Origin: Sporolactobacillus sp. Y61
Lineage (GTDB): Bacteria; Bacillota; Bacilli; Bacillales; Sporolactobacillaceae
DNA length: 64,000 bases
NCBI RefSeq assembly: GCF_040529185.1
Contig: NZ_CP159510.1
Coordinates: forward strand, 2,542,001 to 2,606,000
Reading direction: 5' to 3'
The notes below the pieces were generated by a model. It saw nothing but the letters and a program-made list of their open reading frames with translations, searched no databases and was not told the origin of the DNA. Shown here piece after piece: positions 25,007 through 35,072 of the stretch (positions are counted from its first letter, which is position 1; every line of letters starts with the position of its first letter). Both the position numbers and the translations under genes were made by a program.

Positions 25007-25187
25007 AATCCCTCTTTCACTGGCGTATCGACTTACTTTTAATGGCTATATCAGATTCAGAGATCTCTGCAAAAGTCTGTCTGGAATCTGTTTATTAAGA
25101 TGACCTGATCCTCTTTCAGGCAGTACGCTTATCAGTTCACATAAATTCAAAAGCAAAGGGGGTTCATGTGATCTGCCCCTCTGCTTC

Positions 25188-25583
25188 TCAGTCTGTCCCG
25201 GAGTTTTTTCCCGCCTTTGACTCAAAATGTACACCAACGACATGGATGTTAATTTCGTGAACATCCAGCGCTGTCATCCGTTTCAGAGCCCGGGCAATAT
25301 TGTCCTGTACCTGCTCGGCAACTTTTGGGATCGAAACACCGAAATTAATCGTAAGCTGTACATCGATCACAATCCCGTCCTCAGTCAGATCCACTTTAAC
25401 GCCCTTGCCATATTTTTTACCGCTTAGTTTCTCAACGACCCCGCCGTGTGTATCTCCGACACCGACAACTTCTATTGCAGCCAGACCGGCAATGATCTGA
25501 ATCACTTCAGGAGAAATTTCAATCTTTCCAAGATCTCCCTGCAGCTTCTCTGCATCAATCAGCTGATTTTCTTTTTCCGGCAT
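25188..25583 (-). CDS. Asp23/Gls24-family envelope stress protein (YqhY-type)
   Basis: The 131-residue protein has the Asp23 family core (ISPEVIQIIAGLAAIEVVGVGDTHGG and VDVQLTINFGVSIPKVAEQVQD). In Bacillus subtilis the gene at this position next to accBC is yqhY, implicated in tuning acetyl-CoA carboxylase. It lies 18 bp upstream of nothing else and about 180 bp before nusB, directly after accC on the same strand. Confidence 0.88.
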   Translation of the reverse strand: MPEKENQLIDAEKLQGDLGKIEISPEVIQIIAGLAAIEVVGVGDTHGGVVEKLSGKKYGKGVKVDLTEDGIVIDVQLTINFGVSIPKVAEQVQDNIARALKRMTALDVHEINIHVVGVHFESKAGKNSGTD

Positions 25584-25601
25584 AGAATGACACCTCCATG
25601 A

Positions 25602-26954
25602 TTATTCCTCATCAGTGAGCGGATAAGTTTTTAAAAATCTCGTGTTGAACTTTCCACTTACGAAAACAGGATGATTTAACAGACGCAGATGAAATGGAAT
25701 GGTTGTATGAATACCTTCAATGACATATTCTCCAAGCGCACGCTTCATAATCGCGATGGCATCCTCTCTTGTTTTTCCATACGTCATCACTTTAGCCACC
25801 ATCGAGTCATAATAAGGTGGGATGAAGTATCCCTGATACACTGCGGAATCAACGCGTACACCCGGACCACCCGGCGGCAGATAAGTCTCCACCCTTCCAC
25901 AGGAGGGCATAAAGTTCTGGTCAGGATTTTCAGCGTTGATTCTGCACTCGATCGCGTGACCTGAAAGATGAACATCTTCCTGTTTTATCGTCAAAGGTTC
26001 TCCGGAGGCAATCCGGATCTGTTCCTTTATTAAATCTATGCCTGTCACATATTCCGTAACGCCATGTTCTACCTGAATCCGTGTGTTCATTTCCATGAAG
26101 TAAAAAGAACCGTCCGGCTCATAGATGAATTCGATGGTTCCGGCGCCACAGTAATGAACAGCTTTTGCCGCACGGACAGCCGCCCGTCCCATCTCCTGCC
26201 GTTTTGCTTCAGTAAGTGCCGGGGACGGTGATTCTTCCAGAAGTTTCTGCAGACGTCTTTGAATAGTACAATCGCGTTCACCCAGATGGATCACATGCCC
26301 GTGCCCGTCAGCAAGAACCTGGATTTCAACGTGCCGGAAATTCTCAATATACTTTTCAATATATAGTCCCGGGTTACCGAAAGACGTATCCGCTTCCTGC
26401 CGGGTAACGGCAATACCATTCTTGAGTTCCTTCTCATTACGTGCAACCCGGATCCCTTTACCGCCACCACCTGCTGTGGCTTTAATCAGTACCGGATAAC
26501 CAATATCTGAAGCAATTTTCACACCATCTTCCACGCTGTTAATGACTCCGTTTGATCCCGGAACAACGGGAACCCCCGCTTCTTTCATGGTTTGTTTTGC
26601 GACATCCTTTATCCCCATTTTGCTTATGGCTTCGGAAGAAGGTCCGATGAAAATCAGATTGCATTCCTCACACATTTCTGCAAAATCGGCATTTTCGGAC
26701 AGGAACCCGTATCCGGGATGAACCGCATCACAACCCGTCAATGAAGCGATACTGATCAGGCTGGTGTAGTTCAGATAACTGTCCTTTGGCGCATTCGGCC
26801 CAATACAGTATGCCTCATCTGCCAGCTGAACATGAAGCGCATCCTTGTCCGCCTGAGAATAGACAGCAACGGTTTCAATATTCAATTCTTTACATGCACG
26901 GATAATTCTAACCGCAATTTCTCCTCTGTTTGCAACAAGTACTTTTTTTATCAT
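25602..26954 (-). CDS. accC: Biotin carboxylase subunit of acetyl-CoA carboxylase
   Basis: Carboxylates the biotin on AccB using ATP and bicarbonate, the first half-reaction of fatty-acid synthesis. N-terminal domain (1-110), ATP-grasp domain with [14 protein letters not shown] (about 160) and [14 protein letters not shown] (about 290), and C-terminal domain are intact over 450 residues. Co-transcribed with accB, 14 bp apart. Confidence 0.96.
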   Translation of the reverse strand: MIKKVLVANRGEIAVRIIRACKELNIETVAVYSQADKDALHVQLADEAYCIGPNAPKDSYLNYTSLISIASLTGCDAVHPGYGFLSENADFAEMCEECNLIFIGPSSEAISKMGIKDVAKQTMKEAGVPVVPGSNGVINSVEDGVKIASDIGYPVLIKATAGGGGKGIRVARNEKELKNGIAVTRQEADTSFGNPGLYIEKYIENFRHVEIQVLADGHGHVIHLGERDCTIQRRLQKLLEESPSPALTEAKRQEMGRAAVRAAKAVHYCGAGTIEFIYEPDGSFYFMEMNTRIQVEHGVTEYVTGIDLIKEQIRIASGEPLTIKQEDVHLSGHAIECRINAENPDQNFMPSCGRVETYLPPGGPGVRVDSAVYQGYFIPPYYDSMVAKVMTYGKTREDAIAIMKRALGEYVIEGIHTTIPFHLRLLNHPVFVSGKFNTRFLKTYPLTDEE

Positions 26955-26968
26955 AGATAACCGGCTCC

Positions 26969-27454
26969 TTAATCTTCTTTGACCAGGAACAGCGGCTGAC
27001 CATATTCAACGAGCTGACCGTCTTCAGCCAGAACATCAACGATGGTCCCCTTGCACTCGGCTTCTATTTCATTAAAGAGTTTCATCGCTTCAACGATACA
27101 GACCACTGTTTTTTTATCAACTTTTGATCCCTTTTTAACAAAAGGATCAGAGTCCGGTGAAGATGAGGTATAAAAAGTGCCGACCATGGGTGAAGTGATC
27201 TTGTGCAGACTTTCATCCTGATCAGCCTGATTATCTTTTGCAGGGGCACCGGCCGCAGGCTGAGAAATCTGTGCACCCGAAGATTGTGTGGTAACAGGCT
27301 GGACAGTCTGCAGAGCTGTCGTTTCCCGGCGGCTGCCCGGTTTACGCAGTACCAGTTTTCCCTTTTCAGACTCAATTTTAAGCTCGTTGATTGAAGATGA
27401 ATCTATCTCCTTTATCAAGGCTTTAATATCATCGATACTAAACAAATCAAGCAC
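26969..27454 (-). CDS. accB: Biotin carboxyl carrier protein of acetyl-CoA carboxylase
   Basis: Carries the biotin that moves CO2 between AccC and the carboxyltransferase. The 161 residues have an N-terminal helix, a proline/alanine/glutamine-rich linker (about 45-85) and a C-terminal biotinyl domain with the biotin lysine in [11 protein letters not shown]. Confidence 0.96.
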   Translation of the reverse strand: MLDLFSIDDIKALIKEIDSSSINELKIESEKGKLVLRKPGSRRETTALQTVQPVTTQSSGAQISQPAAGAPAKDNQADQDESLHKITSPMVGTFYTSSSPDSDPFVKKGSKVDKKTVVCIVEAMKLFNEIEAECKGTIVDVLAEDGQLVEYGQPLFLVKED

Positions 27455-27547
27455 TCCTTTTTCCCATCAGCATTTAGAATTTATTATACCATAACGCGAT
27501 CGAAATCATTTCCGACAGCATCCGGCGGCCGGCTTGCTTTAGCAGGC

Positions 27548-27597
27548 TCTAAAAATAAATAGAATCAGAGACTGTCGCAATATCTGCGACAGTCTCT
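27548..27597 (-). terminator. spoIIIA operon terminator
   Basis: GAGACTGTCGCA and TGCGACAGTCTC form a 12-bp stem about 80 bp beyond the spoIIIAH stop, followed by an AT-rich tract ending in TTTTT on the minus strand. Confidence 0.75.
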
Positions 27598-27675
27598 ATT
27601 GTAACTGATTCCGTTCAAAAAATCTTCATAAATCCGGTGATCATCAGCGCGTTGCACAGCCCCCTCATCGGACGA

Positions 27676-28206
27676 CTATTTTTTATTTAATGCATAACTG
27701 ACACTGACCACTCTGCCTGTTCCTAAATATTCATTTGCCAGTCTGATCACCTCATTCGCCTGTTTTCCTGTCAGTTTATCAGCCATAACAAAAATCTGAA
27801 CCTGACTTCCTTTCGTTGTCACAACAGCATCTTCAAAACCTTTCGACTGAATGACATCCTCAAGTACCCGCTCGTTATTTGCCAGAGTATTCAGTGCCTG
27901 CATGTCATCATAAGCTGCGCTGACTTCTTCAGCACTGCTTTTCTCAGAAGCGATGACGCTCTCATATTTTTCCTGTGCCCGGCTTCGTTCATCAGCCTTA
28001 TCCAGCTGGAGCTGACCGAGTTTATCTTCGGTTACCCGCGCAGCAGACGCCCCTTTGTCTTGATTCGTTGACGCCTGTTCAGTGGATGCCGGATCTGAAT
28101 CTGCCATTTTATCATCACTCTGTCCGGGAGCGGTTAATGCATAGACCGAAAGAACAACAATCAGGCTGAGCATCGTTAATAGCCAAACCGTCTGCTTTTT
28201 TAACAT
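27676..28206 (-). CDS. spoIIIAH: Stage III sporulation protein AH
   Basis: Mother-cell membrane protein that binds forespore SpoIIQ across the engulfing membranes. One N-terminal transmembrane helix (residues 8-26), a low-complexity linker, and a C-terminal YscJ/FliF-like ring-building domain (EKYESVIASEKSSAEEVS to VSVSYALNKK). 176 residues, slightly shorter than in B. subtilis. Last gene of the operon. Confidence 0.93.
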   Translation of the reverse strand: MLKKQTVWLLTMLSLIVVLSVYALTAPGQSDDKMADSDPASTEQASTNQDKGASAARVTEDKLGQLQLDKADERSRAQEKYESVIASEKSSAEEVSAAYDDMQALNTLANNERVLEDVIQSKGFEDAVVTTKGSQVQIFVMADKLTGKQANEVIRLANEYLGTGRVVSVSYALNKK

Positions 28207-28221
28207 TTCTTACCTTCCTCC

Positions 28222-28878
28222 TTATTCACTCTTCTGTAACACTTTAACTTTATAGGTTGGAATGTCCAGTACCGTGGCGACGGCCTCCATGATTTCAGCT
28301 CGTACCGAGGGGCGGTCAGCGCCTCGGGCAACAACAATCACGCCGCGGACGGCAGGCTGCTCTTTCCCGATGACAACAGGTTCCTTACTGCCGTTATTGT
28401 CGATCATCACCACCTGGCTGTCCTCATTTTGCTCGTCAACGTGTCTTGTCCCGCCTTTTTGATCATTTTCAACGGTCTGGTTCTCCTGTGTCTTTATATT
28501 GTTTTGATAAATATTCTTTTCAGTGGAGGAAAAAGAGACCATCACAGAAACTTCGGAAACATCCTTTATTTGTTCCAGGATATTTTTCAGGTTCTGATTC
28601 ATATAGGATTCATATTCAGCCATGGGAACTTCCTTTTTCCCGCCGGTCTTTATTTCCGACAGTTTTCCGGCATCCTGGCTGCTGAAAACCTGACGGCTGT
28701 TATCCTGTCCGGTATCTTCAGGTGCGGACATCAGACGATTGCCAAGCAGCAGCGCGACCCCGACCATGGCAAGAAGCACGAACTTGACCAATAATGATTT
28801 CTGCTTCTTTTCCTTTTTTCCGCCGGTCTCCTTAAATGCTGTTAATTGTTTTTTCAATAAGTTGAGCAACCGCCGCAC
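28222..28878 (-). CDS. spoIIIAG: Stage III sporulation protein AG
   Basis: Forms the large ring of the mother-cell-to-forespore feeding-tube channel. A transmembrane helix lies near residues 28-46, then a domain with YESYMNQNLKNILEQIKDVSEVSVMVSFSST and GVIVVARGADRPSVRAEIMEAV, typical of SpoIIIAG. Directly follows spoIIIAF. Confidence 0.93.
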   Translation of the reverse strand: MRRLLNLLKKQLTAFKETGGKKEKKQKSLLVKFVLLAMVGVALLLGNRLMSAPEDTGQDNSRQVFSSQDAGKLSEIKTGGKKEVPMAEYESYMNQNLKNILEQIKDVSEVSVMVSFSSTEKNIYQNNIKTQENQTVENDQKGGTRHVDEQNEDSQVVMIDNNGSKEPVVIGKEQPAVRGVIVVARGADRPSVRAEIMEAVATVLDIPTYKVKVLQKSE

Positions 28879-29522
28879 TTATGTCCCTCCTTCCATGCGG
28901 AGCGAAATGAATTTTTTATCCATCTCCCACCGCCCGGCAAGAAAAGAGAGGATTCTGCTGTTGTCTACAGATTCTTGTCCACTTCCGGAATCAGAGGTGT
29001 CCTTCGGCTCAACAGCTACTGTAACTTCTTCAATCGGTCTGACCGGCTGCTCATGCTCACCACCGGTAGCTGTGTGGTTCTTCTCCGGATCTGCCTGTTC
29101 AAGAAAAACCTCTGCACTGGAGATGGAAACCTCTCTGTTTTTCGATTGTTCGACCGATAGATTAATATGATGTATTTGTACGCCGTATGTCTCAATCAAC
29201 TCCTCCTGTACCCGGCTTTTCAATTGAACGGCCACCTGTTCTTGAATATATGCAGCCTGTCCTTCTTCTATATCTTTTTTTTGCAGGGCTGTTTCATTTT
29301 TTATTTCCTTTCCTATCTCTGAGGAGCCTATATCACGTATCAGAGTCCCGGATCGATCTGAAACAGCTTCATCACCGGATCAAGCAGGACAACGATCAGG
29401 ACAAGTCCGACAACGAGTTTTACATATTTCTGAAATCCTCCGGAAGGAAGCAGAATTTCGAGAATAACAGCAAACAGAACGATCAGGACAAGCTGGGAGA
29501 TCCAGCCGGAAAGATAACTCAT
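28879..29522 (-). pseudogene. spoIIIAF: Stage III sporulation protein AF, frameshifted as sequenced
   Basis: Membrane component of the SpoIIIA channel. The N-terminal 60 residues (29522-29340) contain both transmembrane helices and end IDPGL-stop. The soluble C-terminal domain (AYIQEQVAVQLKSRV onward) continues in another frame to 28879. Adding one base in the CCC run at 29347-29349 (GGG on the coding strand) joins them as IDPGTLIRDIG and gives 214 residues, close to the B. subtilis length. Sequencing error is the simplest explanation, given four similar breaks in this window. Confidence 0.85.
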
Positions 29523-29533
29523 GGCTTACCTCC

Positions 29534-30729
29534 TTAACGCACCATCAGTGACAGGTTGCCTGATGTGATAATAATCGTCAGTGCGAGAAAGAACATAAGT
29601 GAAACAACAGCCAGAGAGGCAAACAGATAAAACAGACATTTAGCCATAATATCCAGGCAATCGGTGACTGCTCCTTTCCCAAGCGGCTGTAATACTGCCG
29701 AAGCGACATTGTAAATAAAAGCCAGTGCCAGTACCTTGAGCAGAGGAAATGCAGTAATACAGAACAGGATCAGCAGTCCGGCAATGCCAACCGTATTCTT
29801 CAAAAGGACTGATGCGCCAATAACCGTATCTGCAGCTTCGGTAAACATCCTGCCCACAATGGGAAGAAAGTTTGCTGTGAAAAACTTGGCAGATTTAACC
29901 AGTAATCCATCAGATATGGCTGCAGCAGCCCCTGAACCGACATGACCCCAAGAAACACGGCAAAAAAAGAGGCAAGTGTGAACAAGGCGATGTTTTTAAG
30001 CAGGGCACTGAGTTTGGTCAGCTTGTACTGATCAGAAAGCGTACTGACAATTCCAAGAAGAGCAGACATAAAAAGCAGCGGGAGAATAATCATGGACACC
30101 AGCCAGCCGGATGCATTAACAAGAAAGAGGATTAAAGGATGGAAGAATGCGACTGAAGCAACACCTCCTGCCGCAGCTGTCATCCCGAATATCAACGGGA
30201 TCAGGGCAACAAGAAAATGGCTCATCATGCGAACGGTGTCGCTGGTATAACTGATGGCCAGTCTGAAGCTGTTTAACAGCAGAACAAGAAGAACGAGCGT
30301 AATCACAATATAAGCCACTTTTGAAACGGTTTTATTTTCAAAGGCTGATTGAAGGGTATTCAGCAATGAGGCAAAAACAGATAATAAGATCAGAGTGCCG
30401 AGTAATTTACTGGTGACAATGACTTCATCCAGAAAAAAATTCAGAAGACCTTCGAACAGTTTATTCAGGAATCCCTTTTTGTCCGATTGAACAAATTGTT
30501 TAAAATCCGGGTTTGTCTCCGGCAGAAACCCATCGTAATCAGTGATGATCTGACTCCAGTATTTATCGATTTCTCCCGTATCTATGTTGTTTAATTGTTC
30601 ATCTGACCATTGTTGTAAAGATGGGTCTTCTTTTGCCTCAGCAGGCGCAGGTTGCATGATGGTGATGGCTGCCGCAAACGCGATTAATAATCCCGGGAGC
30701 ACGGAGCGACTGTATTTCATGTTCCTCAC
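29534..30729 (-). pseudogene. spoIIIAE: Stage III sporulation protein AE, frameshifted as sequenced
   Basis: Polytopic membrane protein of the SpoIIIA channel with a signal peptide (residues 1-31) and several transmembrane helices. The frame is normal up to GVMSVQG, then breaks at the CCCC run 29929-29932 (GGGG on the coding strand). The remaining 120 residues, starting AAAAISDGLLVKSAKFF and including VGRMFTEAADTVIGASVLLKNTVG, are in another frame. One extra base restores 398 residues, essentially the usual length. Confidence 0.87.
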
Positions 30730-31127
30730 ATGCCTCCTATCTGTGGCATCATGTTCACTACGGTCTCAATAATTGCCGTCAAAATCGGGATCGCCATGAC
30801 CAGAATCAGGATTTTTCCTGCCAGCTCTATTTTCCCGGCAAGCGCATTCTGACCGGCATCTTTGGCAATCTGAATGGAAAATTCGGCAATGTAGGCGATA
30901 CCGATTATTTTCAGAACCGTTGCCACATAAGCCCCGTTGAGGTGTGCAGTAACAGCCATTTTCCTTAACATGTCCAGAACCAGTCTGATCTGGTCGATCA
31001 GCATGATAAAAATAAAAGTACCGACAATCACGGAAAGCAGCAGAGCGAAGACCGGATTTTTCTCTTTCAGAACAAGGGCAAGAAATGTTGCAGCCAGTCC
31101 AAGCCCGGCAATTTGCAATATATCCAT
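30726..31127 (-). CDS. spoIIIAD: Stage III sporulation protein AD
   Basis: Small polytopic membrane protein (133 residues, about four hydrophobic segments), part of the SpoIIIA channel base; start MDILQIAGLGLAATFLALVLKEK is typical. Overlaps spoIIIAE by 4 nt. There is a 117-bp gap to spoIIIAC upstream with no recognisable gene. Confidence 0.93.
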   Translation of the reverse strand: MDILQIAGLGLAATFLALVLKEKNPVFALLLSVIVGTFIFIMLIDQIRLVLDMLRKMAVTAHLNGAYVATVLKIIGIAYIAEFSIQIAKDAGQNALAGKIELAGKILILVMAIPILTAIIETVVNMMPQIGGM

Positions 31128-31244
31128 GATATGGCCTTATAAATAAACCGCATCGTTATTTTCAATCATGTTATTCACCTCTGAATCTGCCCTTAGAACA
31201 TGTCTATGCCTGTCCCGAAATAATATAACAACGGCAGAATGCAG

Positions 31245-31448
31245 CTACAGAAACAGAAAAACATTCTTTATTTTTTCAAACAGGTCGTCAATCATCGTTG
31301 CAGCCATATATAAGATAACGACAAATCCAATCAGAGTAACCCACTGAGCCCAGTCGTCTTTTCCCATCTGTTTCAGAACCGTCTGGATCATCGCCACAAT
31401 GATCCCTATTCCTGCTATTTGAAAGATGGTATTCACATCAAGGGACAT
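31245..31448 (-). CDS. spoIIIAC: Stage III sporulation protein AC
   Basis: 67-residue membrane protein with two transmembrane helices and the near-invariant pattern VNTIFQIAGIGIIVAMIQT and WAQWVTLIGFVVILYMA. Full length for the family. Confidence 0.94.
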   Translation of the reverse strand: MSLDVNTIFQIAGIGIIVAMIQTVLKQMGKDDWAQWVTLIGFVVILYMAATMIDDLFEKIKNVFLFL

Positions 31449-31478
31449 GTTATCTCTCCTCCGTCGGTTCTGATGTTT

Positions 31479-32000
31479 TCAGATAAACATAAGCGCCAGC
31501 AAGAGACCTGACAAAAAGCCAAGGCTTCTGGCCATTTTCTCATTAGCCGATTGCGCCGCCCTTGCTTCCGATTCCTGCCGCCTGAGATGGGCGAGCGCAA
31601 GATGGATATGCTTTTGCTGGTTATCTGCGTCTTCGTTACCCAGTGTGGTGCCAAACTGAAGCAGGATTTCTTTCTCACTTTTCTTCAGCGCTGTATCCAA
31701 CCAATATTCTTCCAAAGCTTTCGTCCAGGACTCACGAAGGGACAGGCCAGCCTCCTGTAAATTTTTTCTCAGGCTGCTGAAATAACTTCCGACAGGATCC
31801 GGTAATTGTCCTGCCAGGTGCTCTGCAAGTTCAGCTACCGGAACGCGGCCATAAACGATTTCCGCTTCTATAGACTGAAGCGCAGACATCCATTGACGAA
31901 TTTCTTTAGGCCTTGCCCGGAAGCGGGAGGCAATCAGCATGCCCGCCCCGGTCGAGGCGGCAATAATCATCAGTGAACCCATTATCCAAATCATTGCCAA
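31479..32000 (-). CDS. spoIIIAB: Stage III sporulation protein AB
   Basis: 173-residue membrane protein distantly related to GspF-type secretion platforms; N-terminal hydrophobic helix, helical middle (IRQWMSALQSIEAEIVYGRVPVAEL), C-terminal hydrophobic helix (SLGFLSGLLLALMFI). Start overlaps the end of spoIIIAA by 10 nt; a second ATG two codons in is possible. Confidence 0.92.
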   Translation of the reverse strand: MAMIWIMGSLMIIAASTGAGMLIASRFRARPKEIRQWMSALQSIEAEIVYGRVPVAELAEHLAGQLPDPVGSYFSSLRKNLQEAGLSLRESWTKALEEYWLDTALKKSEKEILLQFGTTLGNEDADNQQKHIHLALAHLRRQESEARAAQSANEKMARSLGFLSGLLLALMFI

Positions 32001-32941
32001 ACCTCCTGCACAGCAGATAAGGGTTTAAAAGCCTTATCATAGAGAGTCAGGCGGCAACCGGATGCTCCTGCTTTCATCTTTCTGGAAAGCTGAATATAAC
32101 GGTCAAACAGGTGCTGATCGAGCAGTGAACGAAAAGAGGGTCTTCTTTTCAGCTGCATCAGAGAAGAACTGTGTGCTGTAGCGATCACAGCAACGCCGGC
32201 ATTCATGGCTTCAAACAATGCCTCCGTATCCTCCTGTCTGCCGATTTCATCGACGATCAGTACCTCCGGGCTCATTGATCTGATCAGCATCATCATACCC
32301 TCTGCTTTCGGACAGGCATCTAAAACATCAACACGGACACCTAATCTATTTTGCGGGACGCCCTGGATACAGCCGGCAATTTCTGATCGTTCATCAACAA
32401 TACCCGTTTTTTTGGCTTCAATGTATCTGGCAGGTATTCCCTCACTGATAATCCGTGCAAGATCACGCAGCAATGTGGTTTTTCCAGTCTGCGGAGCACC
32501 GATAATTAAGGTGCTGAGCCAGCTTCCCTTCTGATAAAGAAAAGGGACAAGTGGCAGTGCTGCTCCGATTTTCTGCCTGGCAAGTCTGATATTGAAACAC
32601 GTAACATCCCTGATTCTCAGAACATGTCCATTCTGTGTGATGACCCTGCCTGCCAGACCCACCCGGTGCCCGCCGCTGATCGTCACATAGCCCCTCTTCA
32701 GTTCTTCATCGAGAGCATACAATGAATAATTTCCCATTTTCTGCAGCATTTCTTTCGCCTGGGTTAATGATAATACCGGCAATACACCTTCATCCGGATG
32801 CCAGACTTTGCCGGAGACAATCAGCTCAAGCGGACGTCCGGCACGGCAGCGTATCTCCTCCAGCAGGGCAAGTTGCTCAACAGGCATACATGTAATGACT
32901 TTCTGAAATGGCTCAGGCAAAAATGGAATAATTTCTTTCAC
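31991..32941 (-). CDS. spoIIIAA: Stage III sporulation protein AA (ATPase)
   Basis: AAA-type secretion-like ATPase that powers the SpoIIIA channel. Walker A GAPQTGKTTLLRDL near residue 145, Walker B VLIVDEIGRQED near 225, and a C-terminal RNA-binding-like region. 316 residues. First gene of the operon, so a sigma-E promoter is expected in the preceding 300 bp, but I did not identify one with confidence. Confidence 0.95.
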   Translation of the reverse strand: MKEIIPFLPEPFQKVITCMPVEQLALLEEIRCRAGRPLELIVSGKVWHPDEGVLPVLSLTQAKEMLQKMGNYSLYALDEELKRGYVTISGGHRVGLAGRVITQNGHVLRIRDVTCFNIRLARQKIGAALPLVPFLYQKGSWLSTLIIGAPQTGKTTLLRDLARIISEGIPARYIEAKKTGIVDERSEIAGCIQGVPQNRLGVRVDVLDACPKAEGMMMLIRSMSPEVLIVDEIGRQEDTEALFEAMNAGVAVIATAHSSSLMQLKRRPSFRSLLDQHLFDRYIQLSRKMKAGASGCRLTLYDKAFKPLSAVQEVWQ

Positions 32942-33065
32942 AGTGATCCCCCGGTCCCCTTGCAGGATATTTCTGGCTATTGATAAATATATGCCTGCCT
33001 GTCCGCCTTATGAATACGTACAACGGAAAAAAGTGCACAAAAAAAGCACCTACTAAAAGTAAGGT

Positions 33066-33103
33066 GCAAAGAGAAAGTGAAATCGCAAAGAGAAAGTGAA
33101 ATC
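33066..33103 (+). repeat. Two tandem copies of a 19-bp unit next to repeat copy B
   Basis: GCAAAGAGAAAGTGAAATC occurs twice without interruption (33066-33084, 33085-33103). The AAAGTGAAA part equals the end block of the dispersed repeat, so the duplication involves the repeat terminus. Confidence 0.85.
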
Positions 33104-33213
33104 CCCCACTGATTGTCAGTTGGACCCATCGAGCTGCTGCGAGCAGTGATCCCCAACCGGCCTGTTCGTTTCCCCTCATGACCCCGGGGTGATACTGCCC
33201 GTCAATACGGGAT
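33085..33213 (+). repeat. Dispersed structured repeat, copy B (opposite orientation, lacks one hairpin arm)
   Basis: Matches copies C and D on the opposite strand, including AACGAACAGGCC, GCAGCAGC, the CCCC...GGGG hairpin around GGTCATGA, and CCCGTATTGACGGG. The AATCAGTGGGGG arm is present but its complementary arm is deleted, so the hairpin near the AAAGTGAAA end is lost. Lies between efp and spoIIIAA, inverted relative to copies A, C and D. Confidence 0.8.
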
Positions 33214-33229
33214 AAATCTGTCCATTCGG

Positions 33230-33787
33230 TCAGGCTCTTGATACATAGAGACCAGAGCGTGTATCAATAATCAGCTTGTCCCCCTGGTTAACAAAAAACG
33301 GAACATTTACCACGTAACCCGTTTCAAGTGTAGCCGGTTTTGAACCTCCCGACGCTGTATCTCCCTTAATCCCCGGCTCCGTCTCAGCAACTTCGAGGAC
33401 AACCGTATTCGGAAGAACCACACCGAGTGTCTCTCCCTGATACGACTGAATATTAACTTCCATGTTCTCTTTTAAAAAGTTGAGCTGTTCCTGAATCTGG
33501 CTCTTGTCAAGATCCAGCTGTTCAAATGTATTCATATCCATAAACGTATACGTATCCCCGCTTGAATACAGATACTGCATTTTCCGGTTATCAATGTGGG
33601 CTGTATTTACTTTTTCGCCGCCTCGGAAAGTTTTTTCCTGAATCGCCCCTGTTCTCAGGTTTCTCAGCTTTGAACGAACAAAAGCCGCACCCTTCCCCGG
33701 CTTGACATGCTGGAATTCAATGACAGAGAGAATATCTCCATCCACTTCAATGGTTAACCCTGTTCGAAAATCATTTACTGAAATCAT
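33230..33787 (-). CDS. efp: Translation elongation factor P
   Basis: Relieves ribosome stalling at polyproline stretches. 185 residues in three beta-barrel domains; the tip loop that carries the modified residue reads [17 protein letters not shown], with Lys30-31 region intact, and the C-terminal signature [14 protein letters not shown] is present. In B. subtilis pepP and aroQ sit next to efp; here spoIIIAA follows directly. Confidence 0.96.
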   Translation of the reverse strand: MISVNDFRTGLTIEVDGDILSVIEFQHVKPGKGAAFVRSKLRNLRTGAIQEKTFRGGEKVNTAHIDNRKMQYLYSSGDTYTFMDMNTFEQLDLDKSQIQEQLNFLKENMEVNIQSYQGETLGVVLPNTVVLEVAETEPGIKGDTASGGSKPATLETGYVVNVPFFVNQGDKLIIDTRSGLYVSRA

Positions 33788-33846
33788 GGTTGTCCTCCTT
33801 TAACATACCGCACAAACCAAAACACTGATCCAATTTTACCACAGCA

Positions 33847-34356
33847 CTAATTATTTGAATAGTTCTCTCTACCTGAATTTTCCTGTATCATGAAAGCGAT
33901 TGAGTATCCGATAAACAGCCCGTAAAGAATGAACAGACACAGGGTTGTTGTGCATGTATTCCAGCCCAGCCGGTAGAAAACAGGCAGTCCTCTGAGCCAT
34001 GGTTTCAGGACGATAAACACAAGTCCCCAAAGCAGTACACCCGTCCCGATACCTGCCCAAATTGATTTCAAACGACTTAGAGTGAATCGATAAATTAGGG
34101 CAAAGGGAACGGACAGAACGCTGATTCCCGCAACCGCAAGAAACTGCCCGCCTGTCCCGTTTCTCCAGGCACCGGGCGGGAATGGGGAAAATAATAAAGA
34201 CGGACCTATCGAAGTAAAATTAAGAAGATAACAGATTAAAGCGACAAACCCCCATATCAGACCGCCAAAAAAACCGATCACAGCTGATCTTCCCAGTGAT
34301 TTTCCCGCCTTTTTCATTGTACCATCTTTCTTTTTCTTTCGTACTTTTCTCGCCAC
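33847..34356 (-). CDS. yqhR: YqhR-type membrane protein
   Basis: 169 residues with a basic N-terminus (ARKVRKKKKDGTMKK) and about four hydrophobic segments (residues 25-47, 65-90, 100-117, 135-158). The position between efp and yqhQ and the overall topology match YqhR, a conserved Bacillales protein of unknown function. Confidence 0.8.
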   Translation of the reverse strand: MARKVRKKKKDGTMKKAGKSLGRSAVIGFFGGLIWGFVALICYLLNFTSIGPSLLFSPFPPGAWRNGTGGQFLAVAGISVLSVPFALIYRFTLSRLKSIWAGIGTGVLLWGLVFIVLKPWLRGLPVFYRLGWNTCTTTLCLFILYGLFIGYSIAFMIQENSGRENYSNN

Positions 34357-35067
34357 AATGACACCCTCCGATGATCATTCTACACATTCAGTATACCCGA
34401 AATGCCCCATGAATTTTCTGAAGTCAGAATCCTGTTCAGAAAACGAATATGATGCGGAAAAGTTTTATCAAAAAATCGTTCAGTTTCCTAGAGGTTTTCA
34501 GGTTATTCGGGTAGAATATAAAGTAAGTAGATAACAAATAATGAAGTGCATTTGAAATGCAGATAAAGGCAGGGCAGATGAGTCATGTCAGAACATGTTC
34601 CGGTATATGGTGGTCAGGCAGTTATTGAGGGTGTCATGATGGGCGGAAAGTACACCACGGTAACTGCTGTTCGCAGAAAAGACCATTCAGTATCTTATTA
34701 TGAGTGTCCGAAAGAAGACAATCCTTCTTTGAATACCCTAAAAAAAATACCAATTATTCGAGGTATCGTTGCCATCCTCGAAGCCAGTGGAATAGGAACA
34801 AAGCATCTTAACTTTGCATCTGAGGTTTACGATGCAGATCCGGCTGAGGATGGTATCCGTGCAGTTCAGAAGGATGAGAAAAAAAAGCGAAGCCTGAGTA
34901 CTATTCTCGGACTTACTGCGATCGGTATTCTTACCTTTCTTTTTTCGAAATTCGTATTCACACTTGTTCCGGCCGTTGTTGCCAGTTTTTTCGAACCGCT
35001 GATCAGCAGTAATACGGGCCAGGTTCTTCTTGAAGGCTTATTTAAAATTATTCTGCTCATTGGCTAT

Positions 35068-35072
35068 ATTTA
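35068..35072 (+). repeat. Target-site duplication, left copy
   Basis: ATTTA immediately before the left end of the element, repeated exactly at 36736-36740 after its right end. Confidence 0.85.

Noticed and set aside
33066..33103. CRISPR array
   Set aside because: Only two contiguous 19-bp units without spacers and no cas genes in the window.
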